From: Poseidonibacter lekithochrous
GTDB taxonomy: Bacteria > Campylobacterota > Campylobacteria > Campylobacterales > Arcobacteraceae
Assembly (NCBI RefSeq): GCF_018861145.1
Contig: NZ_JAHKQT010000009.1
Location: 1-64,000, forward strand
Reading direction: 5' to 3'
Length of the DNA: 64,000 nucleotides
Position 1 is the stretch's first letter, and each line of letters opens with the position of its first letter. Below are positions 18,369 through 27,358 of the stretch, in pieces. Made by a program: the position numbers and the translations under genes. Under the pieces are notes generated by a model that did no database searches, was not told where the DNA came from, and saw only the letters and a program-made list of their open reading frames with translations.

Positions 18369-21300
18369 TTATCCTTTTACTCTTGAAAAGAAGATAGATT
18401 TACTTAATCCTGCTAAAAGAATTAATATTGCTGCTAATATAAAATATTTTATAAATGATTCTTCATCTGATTCATTTTTAGACTCTTCTTTTATTTTTTC
18501 ATTCTCTTTTGTATTTAACTCTTCTACTTTTTTTATTTCTTGTTTTTGTAGTTTTTCTTCTAACTTAATCTCTTGAATAGAAATTGGAGTAGTTTTTTTA
18601 GCTACATTATCAAGTCTTGATTCATTAAGTATTTTTTCTAGTTTTTTTGCAGATTCTTTATCAATCTTAGTTTTCACAAAATCATAAATAGGATGATTAG
18701 CATGAGTGTGACCACTTCCTGGTATTCCATTTTTGATTATATTTTGTGTAAACTTCTGAGCTAATTCTTTTTGTGTTTTTTCATCTGCTTTCCAAAAGTC
18801 TTTTTGTATTGCAACTAACATTACAGCTAACATATTTGTTTGAACTTGAACTTGATGATTTGAAGATAAAAACTCATCTAAACCTAAGTCTAATTTATCA
18901 TCAATATAAACAGCTTTTACATCTTCCCAAACCCAATTGGTAATAATTTCAGGACTAGTAACTTGCCATCCCCAAAGATATTCTATAAACTCACTTCCCA
19001 TAGTTCGTGCACCACTATAACCTTCACTCATTAGAGGTTTAATCCATTGTGGATTTAAAAATCTTCCTCGTAACTCACTTAAAAGTGCTGTTTGAAGTGC
19101 TTCAATTTTAACATTCTTTGAATTTGAATTATCAATTACAAAAGAGTTTGGTTGTTTTCCTGTAACAGTTTCAATAGCTAAATTTAAACCTCCTAAATAA
19201 TCAAAAGTATCGTTATTATCAATTAAACCATATAAATTACTTGCACGTCCAAGATACGTGTTTTCAACATTTTTTAATTGTCTTTTATAACTATCAAGGG
19301 CAACTTGTCCTTCTAAATCTTCTGAATAAGCATAACCAACTCTTTTAATAAATACATCACCTAATTCTTTTCTATTAGTCCAAGAACCAGATCGTTCAAC
19401 TAATCTGTTAATTCCAGCACCATAAGAGCCAGGAGCAGTTGCAAAAACTCTATAAGATGCTTTTTTACCAACTTCTTCAAGATTCATATTAGGATTATTT
19501 TTCAATATTTCTCTTGCTTCATTAACCCAGTTTGATGCAACTGCATTTACTTCTAAACTCTCATGTCCACCTACTTTTAATTCACCTAAAGTTGATAATG
19601 CACTTTCTAATGATAAAGTTAAAGCTGGATATTTATTAATTATTACATCATATGAAGAATCAATTGCCATTAATACTGCTTTATTTAATAAAGCTAATTG
19701 AGAACCATATAAATCTCTAAATAATCCAGATGATGTAAATACTACATCAACTCTACTTGTTCTTTTTTCATCTAAAGGAAGTTTTTCTAAACCTTTTAAA
19801 ATTCCTCTACTATTCCAAATAGGTTTTACACCTAATAAATCAAGACCAAAAGCAACCATAGCACCTTCATCTCTTACTGTATCTGAAGCCCAAAGAATAA
19901 CTGCTTCTTTTTTATGAGAATTTTTTTCTTTTTTAGCTCTTATATCTTGTGCTAATTTAACACCTATTTCATAACCAATAGTTGAAGGAATTAAGCTTCC
20001 ATCTAAAGCATAAAAATTTCGTCCAGTAGGAAGTGCAGAAGCTGTTCTAATTGGGTCATTTCCTTTTCCAGCTTTTACATATCCACCATTTAAAGCATTC
20101 ACTAGAGATTCAAGTTCTTTTTTTGGTGAGATAATTAAATCTTCTTTTGTTTGCTTTGTTACAACGCCATCTTTACTCATAGACTCAATCATAGTATCAA
20201 CTGCTTTGTTATTCCAATCTTCTCCAAAAGTATGTAAGCCTAAAGGCATAAACTCTTCTTGTAAGTGTGTTAAATAATGCCCTACTTCATGAAGTAAAAA
20301 CTCATCATCAACCTCATCAAAACCAATACCTCTAACTTGTAATTCTTCATCCATACTCTCAATTAATTCAGCTCGTAAATTCATTTTATCAATTGATACT
20401 TTTATTTTATTAATGGCATTTTTTCTAATATTATCATCACTTGCTGCTTCTGCACTCTCAATTAACTGTCTTAATTCTAATAAGTTATCATATAATTTAG
20501 TTGTAGCAAGTGGTGGTGTTAAGTGGTCAATCATAATAGATTGACCTCTTCTTTTAGCTTGAATTCCCTCACCTACTCCATCAACAATATATGGATAAAT
20601 ACTAGGAATTCCTTCAATAATAATTGATGGATAATCACTTGCACTTAGACCAACACTCTTTCGTGGAAGAAATTCATAAGTTGAATGTCGTCCTACATGA
20701 ATAATACCATCAGCTTTAAACTTCTCTTTCATGTAATAGTAAAAGGCTAAATACTGATGTGTTGGAGGAAAAGATAAGTTTGCATGAAGAAGCTCTTCAT
20801 TTAACTCCCAACCTCTTGGAGGTTGTGGTGCTAAAATCACATTTCCAAAAGTTACAGAAGGTACAAGAAGTTCATTATCCCAAACCATAACAACACCAGG
20901 AGCAGCTCCCCAACCTCTAATACCTTCTATTTCCATTTTAATTATTGCATCTTTTAATGATGTAGAATTTTCTAGTGAAAATTCTTTTTCATCTTGACTT
21001 AATTTTAAAACTTTTTCATATTCATCTTCTAATTGTTTTAATAAATTAATTGACCTTTGTCTACTCTTACTTCTAACACCATCAAGTGCATGATGTAAAT
21101 TAGAAATAGTTTTATGCATATAATCTTTTATTGCTTTATAAGAAGGTGCTTTATTTGAACCTTTTACTCTTTGAATATCTTCATTTAAAAAGCTTTCAAT
21201 TTTTACATGAAGTGCACTTAATGGTCCAAATTTCATTTCAGCTTGAATATCTAAAGGAAGTGTATTTAAATAAGCTTCATAATCTTCAAGACTTACCTTT

Positions 21301-22763
21301 GCAACTTTTTGACTTTGTTCTTTTAAAGCTTTCTTATCATTTGGTAAGTTAACACCTTTTGCTTGTAAAATGTCTAATAACTCTTCACTAGAATTTGGCA
21401 ACTCACCTACATCATAACCTTGCTTTTTTAACTCATTTAATATTTTAAATAGTGACTTTGGAACATTTAAATTATCTGCTCCAATATTATGTCTTCCGGG
21501 AGGGTGATTATAATAAACTACTGCAATTTTTTTATCACTATTATCTTTAGTTTTTAAATTCATCCATGCTTTTGATTTTTTGATGATATTTTTAATTTCA
21601 TCTTTCATTAATTTTGTATCAATGATTAAAGCACCTGTTTGTAAATCAATAGAAGAGTCATTATTCATAGCTAAGATATAAACTTGTCCAATACCTTGAA
21701 GTTCAGGCATAGAGATACGATAATGAACAGAATTTACAGGTAATCCTTGAGATGATAAAGAATAAGATAATACATTTGTATCAAGAACTCTTAATGCTTT
21801 TAAAACTGGTACATTTAAGTTCTCTAAGCTTTTAGTAACATCTTGCCTTGACTCACCACCACCTATTACAAAATCTTGTAAAGAGATAATTGAAAAAGCT
21901 TGTTTTGAAGAAAAACTTTTTCTTAACTCTTCTAAACTATGAACTGCTTGAAAACTTGGTTTTCCCCATGAACTTAATATTGATACTACTTGTAATTTTG
22001 ATTGTTTATAAATTTCTTCATGAAGTTTCCAATCACTTGAATTATCTGCTCTATCATTATCTAAAATAAATATTACATTTGTATCATCTTTTAAATCTTT
22101 TTTTAAGTCCTTAATACTTTCATATGTTTTAGAAGCATTTGCATTTAAAAAATATCTTACTTGTTTTAACTCTAAAACCTTTGGCCATATTTTTTTATCT
22201 AATGTACTATTTGATAAAAAAGAAAAAAGATTTGAGATGTTTTGACTTCCTCTATTATCCCAGTAAGCTCTTGCTTGTAAGTAGAAAGCATAATTTCTAA
22301 ACTCTTTTTGTTTTAAGTTCAGTAATTCTTGGTATGAAGATATCTCTTTATCTTTAAGTAATAATTTTGAAGGAATAGAAGTATAATCTGCTTTTGAAAT
22401 ATCTTTATTCAAAGAGATTAATCGCCTATCTCCTTGAATAGAAACAATAGTTTTAACACCATCATAATCTTTTGATAATAGTTTTTCAACTACATCACCA
22501 AAAACAGCTGTATATAAAACAATATCAGCTTTGTTTATTTCTTCTTGAATCTTTGTATTACTCATATTCAAAATTTGAGAAACAGTACGTATAGAAATCT
22601 TATCATTAGAGTTTTTCAAATAATAATTAGCACCAGAATTTAATACTGCAGCTGACCTATCTGAAACAACAGTGAAAATAGATTTGCTATTTTCTTGGGC
22701 AAATATATTTACTGAAAAAATAAACATAAGACAAAACACTAAAATGTTTTTAAGTGGTGACAT
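18369..22763 (-). CDS. cobN: Exported, membrane-anchored CobN/Mg-chelatase-H-like protein
   Basis: 1464 residues. A signal peptide (about 1-22, ending NIFAQ) directs it across the inner membrane. A very long CobN/BchH-type chelatase body follows, with recognisable blocks such as YNHPPGRHNIGADNLNVP, GIRGWGAAPGVVMVWDN, HVGRHSTYEFLPRKSVGLS, LWASDTVRDEGAM and the C-terminal GWQVTSPEIITNWVWEDV. A Lys/Glu-rich linker (about 1390-1430) and a C-terminal membrane helix (about 1438-1455) anchor it, so the body is periplasmic. Classical CobN inserts cobalt in the cytoplasm with CobS and CobT, neither of which is seen here. The homologous HmuS of Bacteroidota is a periplasm-side chelatase-like protein proposed to remove iron from heme. 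Control by a cobalamin riboswitch points to cobalt or a corrinoid. AGGA lies 7 bases before ATG. Confidence 0.88.
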   Translation of the reverse strand: MSPLKNILVFCLMFIFSVNIFAQENSKSIFTVVSDRSAAVLNSGANYYLKNSNDKISIRTVSQILNMSNTKIQEEINKADIVLYTAVFGDVVEKLLSKDYDGVKTIVSIQGDRRLISLNKDISKADYTSIPSKLLLKDKEISSYQELLNLKQKEFRNYAFYLQARAYWDNRGSQNISNLFSFLSNSTLDKKIWPKVLELKQVRYFLNANASKTYESIKDLKKDLKDDTNVIFILDNDRADNSSDWKLHEEIYKQSKLQVVSILSSWGKPSFQAVHSLEELRKSFSSKQAFSIISLQDFVIGGGESRQDVTKSLENLNVPVLKALRVLDTNVLSYSLSSQGLPVNSVHYRISMPELQGIGQVYILAMNNDSSIDLQTGALIIDTKLMKDEIKNIIKKSKAWMNLKTKDNSDKKIAVVYYNHPPGRHNIGADNLNVPKSLFKILNELKKQGYDVGELPNSSEELLDILQAKGVNLPNDKKALKEQSQKVAKVSLEDYEAYLNTLPLDIQAEMKFGPLSALHVKIESFLNEDIQRVKGSNKAPSYKAIKDYMHKTISNLHHALDGVRSKSRQRSINLLKQLEDEYEKVLKLSQDEKEFSLENSTSLKDAIIKMEIEGIRGWGAAPGVVMVWDNELLVPSVTFGNVILAPQPPRGWELNEELLHANLSFPPTHQYLAFYYYMKEKFKADGIIHVGRHSTYEFLPRKSVGLSASDYPSIIIEGIPSIYPYIVDGVGEGIQAKRRGQSIMIDHLTPPLATTKLYDNLLELRQLIESAEAASDDNIRKNAINKIKVSIDKMNLRAELIESMDEELQVRGIGFDEVDDEFLLHEVGHYLTHLQEEFMPLGLHTFGEDWNNKAVDTMIESMSKDGVVTKQTKEDLIISPKKELESLVNALNGGYVKAGKGNDPIRTASALPTGRNFYALDGSLIPSTIGYEIGVKLAQDIRAKKEKNSHKKEAVILWASDTVRDEGAMVAFGLDLLGVKPIWNSRGILKGLEKLPLDEKRTSRVDVVFTSSGLFRDLYGSQLALLNKAVLMAIDSSYDVIINKYPALTLSLESALSTLGELKVGGHESLEVNAVASNWVNEAREILKNNPNMNLEEVGKKASYRVFATAPGSYGAGINRLVERSGSWTNRKELGDVFIKRVGYAYSEDLEGQVALDSYKRQLKNVENTYLGRASNLYGLIDNNDTFDYLGGLNLAIETVTGKQPNSFVIDNSNSKNVKIEALQTALLSELRGRFLNPQWIKPLMSEGYSGARTMGSEFIEYLWGWQVTSPEIITNWVWEDVKAVYIDDKLDLGLDEFLSSNHQVQVQTNMLAVMLVAIQKDFWKADEKTQKELAQKFTQNIIKNGIPGSGHTHANHPIYDFVKTKIDKESAKKLEKILNESRLDNVAKKTTPISIQEIKLEEKLQKQEIKKVEELNTKENEKIKEESKNESDEESFIKYFILAAILILLAGLSKSIFFSRVKG

Positions 22764-22844
22764 TAAACTTCCTATTAATAAAAATTAATACAAAAGTCAA
22801 TTGGAGTAAAAGTAATGTAAGTAAAGAATGAACTATTTCTTACT

Positions 22845-22990
22845 TTCAGGGCACCCCGCCTGATTTGCATCGAAAACTAAAAGGTCGGTCTCCGGACTTA
22901 TTGTGTTTTTACACAAATTACCGTTGCGGGGGCAGTATTGGATTTTCACCTATTTCCCATGAATTTACAAAAAGTTATTCACCTATTTAG
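22845..22990 (-). ncRNA. Cobalamin (B12) riboswitch upstream of the CobN-like operon
   Basis: Read on the minus strand, the leader contains GGGAA, then GGTGAAAATCC, then the hallmark B12 box CTGCCCCCGCAACGGTAA, then a GTCCGGAGACCGACC hairpin segment and a terminal GCGGGGTGCCCTGAAAG. These are the conserved core elements of the adenosylcobalamin riboswitch in their normal order. An imperfect hairpin (AAGTAAGAAAT against ATTCTTTACTT) between the aptamer and the cobN start is a possible expression platform. The whole 334-base gap 22764-23097 is this leader plus the terminator of ppaC; I see no ORF in it. High B12 should switch the CobN-ExbB-DUF2149 operon off. Confidence 0.93.
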
Positions 22991-23065
22991 TCATATTAAT
23001 TGGATTTTATCTATTTTTAGCTTAAGGTGTTAAAAGAAGGTATGAAGTGATAAAAGTAAGGAGTT

Positions 23066-23090
23066 AAATAACCCCATTTAGGGATTATTT
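23066..23090 (-). terminator. Terminator after ppaC
   Basis: On the minus strand AAATAATCCC pairs with GGGGTTATTT (one G-U) across a 5-base loop, directly beyond the ppaC stop and before the riboswitch leader. Confidence 0.55.
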
Positions 23091-23097
23091 ATAGTTA

Positions 23098-24018
23098 TTA
23101 TTTAAATGCAGGTTCTAAGAAAGGAATGATTTGTTTTTTTCTAGATAAACAACCATCTAACCAAACTTTTCCATCAACTAATTCAACACCAAAGGCATTT
23201 TCAAAAATTGAGTTATCTACAGAAGCTACAAGTATTTCTGAACCTTCTTTCATAATATCAGTTAAGATTAAACATGCTGTATGAAGATTTTTTTCAGCTC
23301 TTAATTCTTCTAAATCTGCTTCTAAATCATCTTTAATACTATCAAAAATTGCCAAATCTATTACTTCTAATTGTCCAATTCCAACAGCATTTCCATGCAT
23401 ATCAAAAGGTTTATAATCTCTTAAAATCAAATCTCTTACAGGTACACCATCAACTGCTGATTTTACTTTGAACATTTCCATTCCTAAAGCTGCAAAATCA
23501 TTTACTCCAGCAATTGCTGCTAATTCTTTAACTACTTTCATATCAATTGGAGTACATGTTGGTGATTTGAAAATTACAGTATCACTTAAGATTGCACATA
23601 ACATGATTCCTGCAATATTAGCTGGAATTTCTACACCATGATAATCATACATTTCTTTTACAATTGTATTAGTACAACCAACTGGTCTAATCCAACACTC
23701 TAATGGAGTTGAAGTAGTAATGTCACCTAATTTATGGTGATCTACAATACCTACAACTATAGCTTGATCAATATCAGCTGGTGCTTGACCTTTATCTGAA
23801 TAATCAGTAATAAAAAGCTCTTCACCTGCAAATTGAGTTTTTAATAATGGTGCTTCAAAACCAAACTTATCTAAGATAAATTGTGTTTCAGGACTAACAG
23901 GTCCTTGACGTGCTGGAATTGCTTCTCTTCCTATTTTATTTAATAAATATCCTAATGAAATCGCTGAACAAATTGAATCTGAATCAGGAGTTGTATGTCC
24001 ACATGTATAAATTGCCAT
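23098..24018 (-). CDS. ppaC: Manganese-dependent inorganic pyrophosphatase (family II)
   Basis: 306 residues, standard for family II PPases of the DHH superfamily. It hydrolyses pyrophosphate in the cytoplasm, pulling biosynthetic reactions forward. Metal-binding motifs are present: GHTTPDSDS near residues 7-15 (His8, Asp12, Asp14) and VDHHKLG near 93-99, with the C-terminal substrate-binding SRKKQ near 291-295. There is no CBS or DRTGG insert, so it should be the unregulated short form. It is a single gene upstream of the B12-controlled operon, with its own terminator. Confidence 0.95.
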   Translation of the reverse strand: MAIYTCGHTTPDSDSICSAISLGYLLNKIGREAIPARQGPVSPETQFILDKFGFEAPLLKTQFAGEELFITDYSDKGQAPADIDQAIVVGIVDHHKLGDITTSTPLECWIRPVGCTNTIVKEMYDYHGVEIPANIAGIMLCAILSDTVIFKSPTCTPIDMKVVKELAAIAGVNDFAALGMEMFKVKSAVDGVPVRDLILRDYKPFDMHGNAVGIGQLEVIDLAIFDSIKDDLEADLEELRAEKNLHTACLILTDIMKEGSEILVASVDNSIFENAFGVELVDGKVWLDGCLSRKKQIIPFLEPAFK

Positions 24019-24163
24019 TTTTAATATCCTATTTTTAATATTTTATAATTTTCAGGCATTTTATCTAAAATATTGTTTATTTACTTTTAAATAAAAATAT
24101 TAGTCTAAATAGACTTATTGTTATATTTTGTTATAATCAAATATAAATAAAAGGAGATACATT

Positions 24164-24673
24164 ATGATTAGTACAAATTTACAAGAAGCATTAATAGAAC
24201 AATTAAATAAAGAGTTTCAATCAGCATATATTTATTTAGGAATGAGCGCTTACTGTTCAAAAGAAGGATTTAATGGTGCTTCATCATGGTTTTTAATTCA
24301 ATATCAAGAAGAAGTTTCTCATGGAATGAAGTTTTTTAAATATCTTGAAGATCAAGATGTTCATATTAAATTACCAGAAATTAAAGCATCAAAAGTTGAT
24401 TATAAATCATTATTAGATGTATTCAAAAAATCCTTAGCCCATGAACAATCAATGACAAAAAATTTAAATAATTTATCAGATAAAGCAATGAAAGACAAAG
24501 ATCATGCAACTTACAATTTACTTCAATGGTACGTAACAGAGCAAGTTGAAGAAGAAGCTACAGTATCTGAAATCATTGACCATATAAAACTTGTAGGAGA
24601 TAATGGCTTTGGTTTATATACTATTGATAAAGAACTAAGTTCTAGAACTTTTCTTGATCCAACAGCTGTATAA
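24164..24673 (+). CDS. ftn: Non-heme ferritin
   Basis: 169 residues, a four-helix bundle of the FtnA type that oxidises and stores iron. Ferroxidase residues are visible: the glutamate in LNKEFQSAYIYLGMSAYC (near 17), the E/H pair in QYQEEVSHGMKFF (near 50-53) and the later glutamates of TEQVEEEATVSEI. There is no bacterioferritin-type heme methionine pattern. AAGGAGAT lies upstream of ATG. A strong hairpin shared with the convergent asparaginase-like gene follows. Confidence 0.94.
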   Translation: MISTNLQEALIEQLNKEFQSAYIYLGMSAYCSKEGFNGASSWFLIQYQEEVSHGMKFFKYLEDQDVHIKLPEIKASKVDYKSLLDVFKKSLAHEQSMTKNLNNLSDKAMKDKDHATYNLLQWYVTEQVEEEATVSEIIDHIKLVGDNGFGLYTIDKELSSRTFLDPTAV

Positions 24674-24677
24674 AAAG

Positions 24678-24705
24678 TTAAATAAGAGTATAAACTCTTA
24701 TTTAA
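24678..24705. terminator. Bidirectional terminator between ferritin and the asparaginase-like gene
   Basis: Perfect 12-bp stem TTAAATAAGAGT / ACTCTTATTTAA with an ATAA loop, overlapping the stop codon of the convergent gene. Confidence 0.8.
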
Positions 24706-25196
24706 TCTTGAATTAAAAATTGCCCTACACTTCTATCTTTTACAAGTTTTGAAGCATCAACAACTACACCATGCATTGCTAAATAAATTCCATTTTTTAC
24801 ATCCGCACTTAAAAATCCTAAAGCTTGTGAGAAATTCATAGTAGCTTCAACTTCATCAATACTCATAGGAACCATAGCTCCTGTAAATACTATTTTTTTA
24901 TCTGAAATTTGTTTTCTCAAAAAGGCAGATGTTAAATCCACAGTATCAGTTCCATGAATAATAATGATGTTTTCATTTTCAGAATTTTTAACTGTATCTG
25001 TAATTAACTGTCTATCAACATCTGTCATATCTAAACTGTCTTTTGAAACAATATTTATAACTTCATACTCAACATTAAAACAAGATGCTAAAATCTTATC
25101 AAGTGCAATATTATCACTTGGAACTTCAAGTTTCCCTTTTAGGGGGTTATATCTTTTATTAAAGGTACCGCCTGTATTTATAATTGTAACTTTCAT
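24702..25196 (-). CDS. Short asparaginase-domain protein (N-terminal domain only)
   Basis: 164 residues, about half a normal L-asparaginase (about 330). Both catalytic threonine motifs are kept: NTGGTFNKRY at residues 7-16 and HGTDTVDLTSAF near 80-91. The C-terminal domain, which completes the active site from the neighbouring subunit, is missing. The reading frame is intact and ends with a terminator, so it looks like a stable short form rather than a recent truncation. It follows aspA by about ten bases on the same strand; asparagine to aspartate to fumarate plus ammonia would be the combined pathway. Activity of the short form is uncertain. Confidence 0.82.
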   Translation of the reverse strand: MKVTIINTGGTFNKRYNPLKGKLEVPSDNIALDKILASCFNVEYEVINIVSKDSLDMTDVDRQLITDTVKNSENENIIIIHGTDTVDLTSAFLRKQISDKKIVFTGAMVPMSIDEVEATMNFSQALGFLSADVKNGIYLAMHGVVVDASKLVKDRSVGQFLIQD

Positions 25197-25206
25197 AAAT
25201 TCCCTT

Positions 25207-26604
25207 TTAGTAATTATTTACCATATTACTAGGTTTTAATAACTCATCTAACTCATCTTTAGTAAATAGTTCTTGTTCTAATACAATATCATATACTCTT
25301 CTATTAGTAGCAAGTGCTTCTTTTGCAATTGCGGCACTTTTTTCATATCCTAATATTGGATTTAATGAAGTTACTATCGTTACTGAGTTTAAAATATAGT
25401 CCATACACACATCTTCATTTGCAGTAATCCCTTTAATACATTTTTCAGCTAATGTATAAAAAGATCTTCTCATCATATTAATAGATGTAAATAATTTATA
25501 AGCTACTATTGGTTCAAATACATTTAATTGTAATTGTCCACCTTCACAAGCCATTGAAATTGTTACATCAGCACCTATTACTTCAAATGCTACTTGATTT
25601 ACAACTTCTGGAATTACAGGGTTTACTTTTCCAGGCATAATTGAAGATCCTGGTTGAACTTTTGGAAGATTTATTTCATTAAATCCAGCTCTAGGTCCTG
25701 AACTTAAAAGTCTTAAATCATTACATATTTTAGAGATTTTAATAGCAACTCTTTTTAATATTCCAGAAATATGAACAAAGGCTCCTGTATCTTGTGTTGC
25801 TTCAATTAAATCTGTAGCACTTACATAATCAACACCTGTTACTTCTCTAAGATTACTTATTACTTTTCTTTTATAAGCAGATTTAGAGTTAATTCCTGTA
25901 CCAATAGCAGTAGCTCCAAGATTTACCTCTTTTAGTAAAGATTGAGTGTCTCTTAGTCTAAAGATATCATCATCAATCATAACTGCGTATGTTTTAAATT
26001 CTTGACCTAAAGTCATAGGCACAGCATCTTGAAGTTGTGTTCTTCCCATTTTTAATACATCTTTAAATTCTAATGATTTTTCAAAAAAAGCATCTCTTAG
26101 ATAACGTAAAGAATCTTTTAATTTATAAATTAATTCATGTAAAGTTAGTTTAATTGCAGTTGGATAAACATCATTTGTAGATTGAGACATATTAATATGA
26201 TTATTTGGATGAATAATATCATATGAACTTCTTTTTTCACCCATAATTTCTAAAGCTCTATTTGCTATTACTTCATTTGCATTCATATTTGTAGAAGTTC
26301 CAGCTCCACCTTGAATAGGATCAACTATAAACTGGTCATGAAACTTTCCATCAATTATTTCATTACAAGCTTGAACAATTGCATCTCTTTGTCTATCATT
26401 TAAATCACCTAATTCAAAATTAGTTAAAGCACAAGCTTTCTTCACTTTTGCTAGAGATTTAAGAAAAGTTGGAAACAATGACATATCTGTATGTGTAATA
26501 TCAAAATTTTCTTTTGCTCTTAATGTTTGGATACCATAATATGCATCTTTTTCAATTTTCTTTTCACCTAAAAAATCTTTTTCTATTCTATATTCTTCTT
26601 CCAT
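25207..26604 (-). CDS. aspA: Aspartate ammonia-lyase
   Basis: 465 residues, full length. Converts aspartate to fumarate and ammonia, feeding fumarate respiration and the TCA cycle, as in Campylobacter. The fumarase/aspartase signature GSSIMPGKVNP is present near residues 317-327, with GGAGTSTNMNANEVIANRA near 99-117 and QSTNDVYPTA near 140-149. It lies upstream of the asparaginase-like gene and downstream of a response regulator, with two GTATAC-centred dyads and an AAAAG-TGT-CTTTT dyad in its leader, suggesting its own controlled promoter. Confidence 0.95.
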   Translation of the reverse strand: MEEEYRIEKDFLGEKKIEKDAYYGIQTLRAKENFDITHTDMSLFPTFLKSLAKVKKACALTNFELGDLNDRQRDAIVQACNEIIDGKFHDQFIVDPIQGGAGTSTNMNANEVIANRALEIMGEKRSSYDIIHPNNHINMSQSTNDVYPTAIKLTLHELIYKLKDSLRYLRDAFFEKSLEFKDVLKMGRTQLQDAVPMTLGQEFKTYAVMIDDDIFRLRDTQSLLKEVNLGATAIGTGINSKSAYKRKVISNLREVTGVDYVSATDLIEATQDTGAFVHISGILKRVAIKISKICNDLRLLSSGPRAGFNEINLPKVQPGSSIMPGKVNPVIPEVVNQVAFEVIGADVTISMACEGGQLQLNVFEPIVAYKLFTSINMMRRSFYTLAEKCIKGITANEDVCMDYILNSVTIVTSLNPILGYEKSAAIAKEALATNRRVYDIVLEQELFTKDELDELLKPSNMVNNY

Positions 26605-26626
26605 TATAAACCTCTTAATTTAATAT

Positions 26627-26667
26627 TTAAAAGTATACTTTTAAGAAGTATACTAAAAGTGTCTTTT
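26627..26667. promoter_or_regulatory. Dyad cluster upstream of aspA
   Basis: An 18-bp perfect palindrome TTAAAAGTATACTTTTAA (26627-26644), a second GTATAC-centred near-dyad 15 bases further (around 26645-26658), and AAAAGTGTCTTTT (26655-26667). The last 13-mer recurs exactly upstream of the Ala/Gly symporter gene at 30074-30086. These are candidate operators for the two-component regulator encoded next door. Confidence 0.5.
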
Positions 26668-27355
26668 ATTCTTTTAACAATAAAGTATAACCTTCTTGCG
26701 AAACATTTTTTATAATATGTATAGGAAGTTTAGCTCTTAAATCTTTAATAAAAGATTTTAATGCATGAGAAGTCATTGCTTTATCAATCCAAAGTTCTTC
26801 TTCTATTTGCATATAGCTTACAATTGAGTTTTTATTTTCATAAAGTAGATGTAAAAAATCCTTCTCTCTTTTTCTTAAACTTATCTCTTCTGTTTCATTA
26901 AAAACAACTACTCTTTTATGTAAATCTAAAAATAGATTAGGAGCTAGAGTTATTTGATCTAGCAAGTTTTCATTTATATATTTAAATAATGCTTCATTTA
27001 ATTTCTTTAAATTCAATGGTTTTAAAATAAAATGGTTCACATTTAGGTTAATTAATTCCATTAAATATTCTTCATTTGAATGAGCAGTAAGCATAATTAT
27101 ACTTGTATGTCTATCTGTCTTTCTGACTTTTTTTACAAATTCAACTCCATTTATATTCTTCATTTGAATATCACTAAGTATTATTTTTGGTCTATATTCT
27201 TTATATATTTCATAAGCTTCTTCCCCATCACAAGCCTCATAAACTTCTTTAAAATAGTATTTTAATGTCTTTACAATAACTTCTCTAATTCCATCTTCGT
27301 CTTCAACACATAAAATACTAATATCTTTTAATTTTTCTAGTAATATATCTTCCAT
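26666..27355 (-). CDS. Response regulator, receiver plus OmpR-like winged helix
   Basis: 229 residues. Receiver domain (about 10-128) with acidic pocket in CVEDEDG, phosphoacceptor Asp in KIILSDIQMKN (about 55-65), conserved TAH and K in LKPLN. The C-terminal part (about 145-228) is a winged-helix domain (ISLRKREKDFLHLL through VSQEGYTLL) like transcriptional-regulator C domains. It is the partner of the histidine kinase three bases upstream. Flanking aspA and a symporter with shared dyads suggests it controls amino-acid use, which is inference. Confidence 0.88.
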   Translation of the reverse strand: MEDILLEKLKDISILCVEDEDGIREVIVKTLKYYFKEVYEACDGEEAYEIYKEYRPKIILSDIQMKNINGVEFVKKVRKTDRHTSIIMLTAHSNEEYLMELINLNVNHFILKPLNLKKLNEALFKYINENLLDQITLAPNLFLDLHKRVVVFNETEEISLRKREKDFLHLLYENKNSIVSYMQIEEELWIDKAMTSHALKSFIKDLRAKLPIHIIKNVSQEGYTLLLKE

Positions 27356-27358
27356 TTT

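Noticed and set aside
18369-22763. Cytoplasmic cobaltochelatase for aerobic B12 synthesis
   Set aside because: A signal peptide and C-terminal anchor place it outside the cytoplasm, and no cobS, cobT or other cob genes are nearby.
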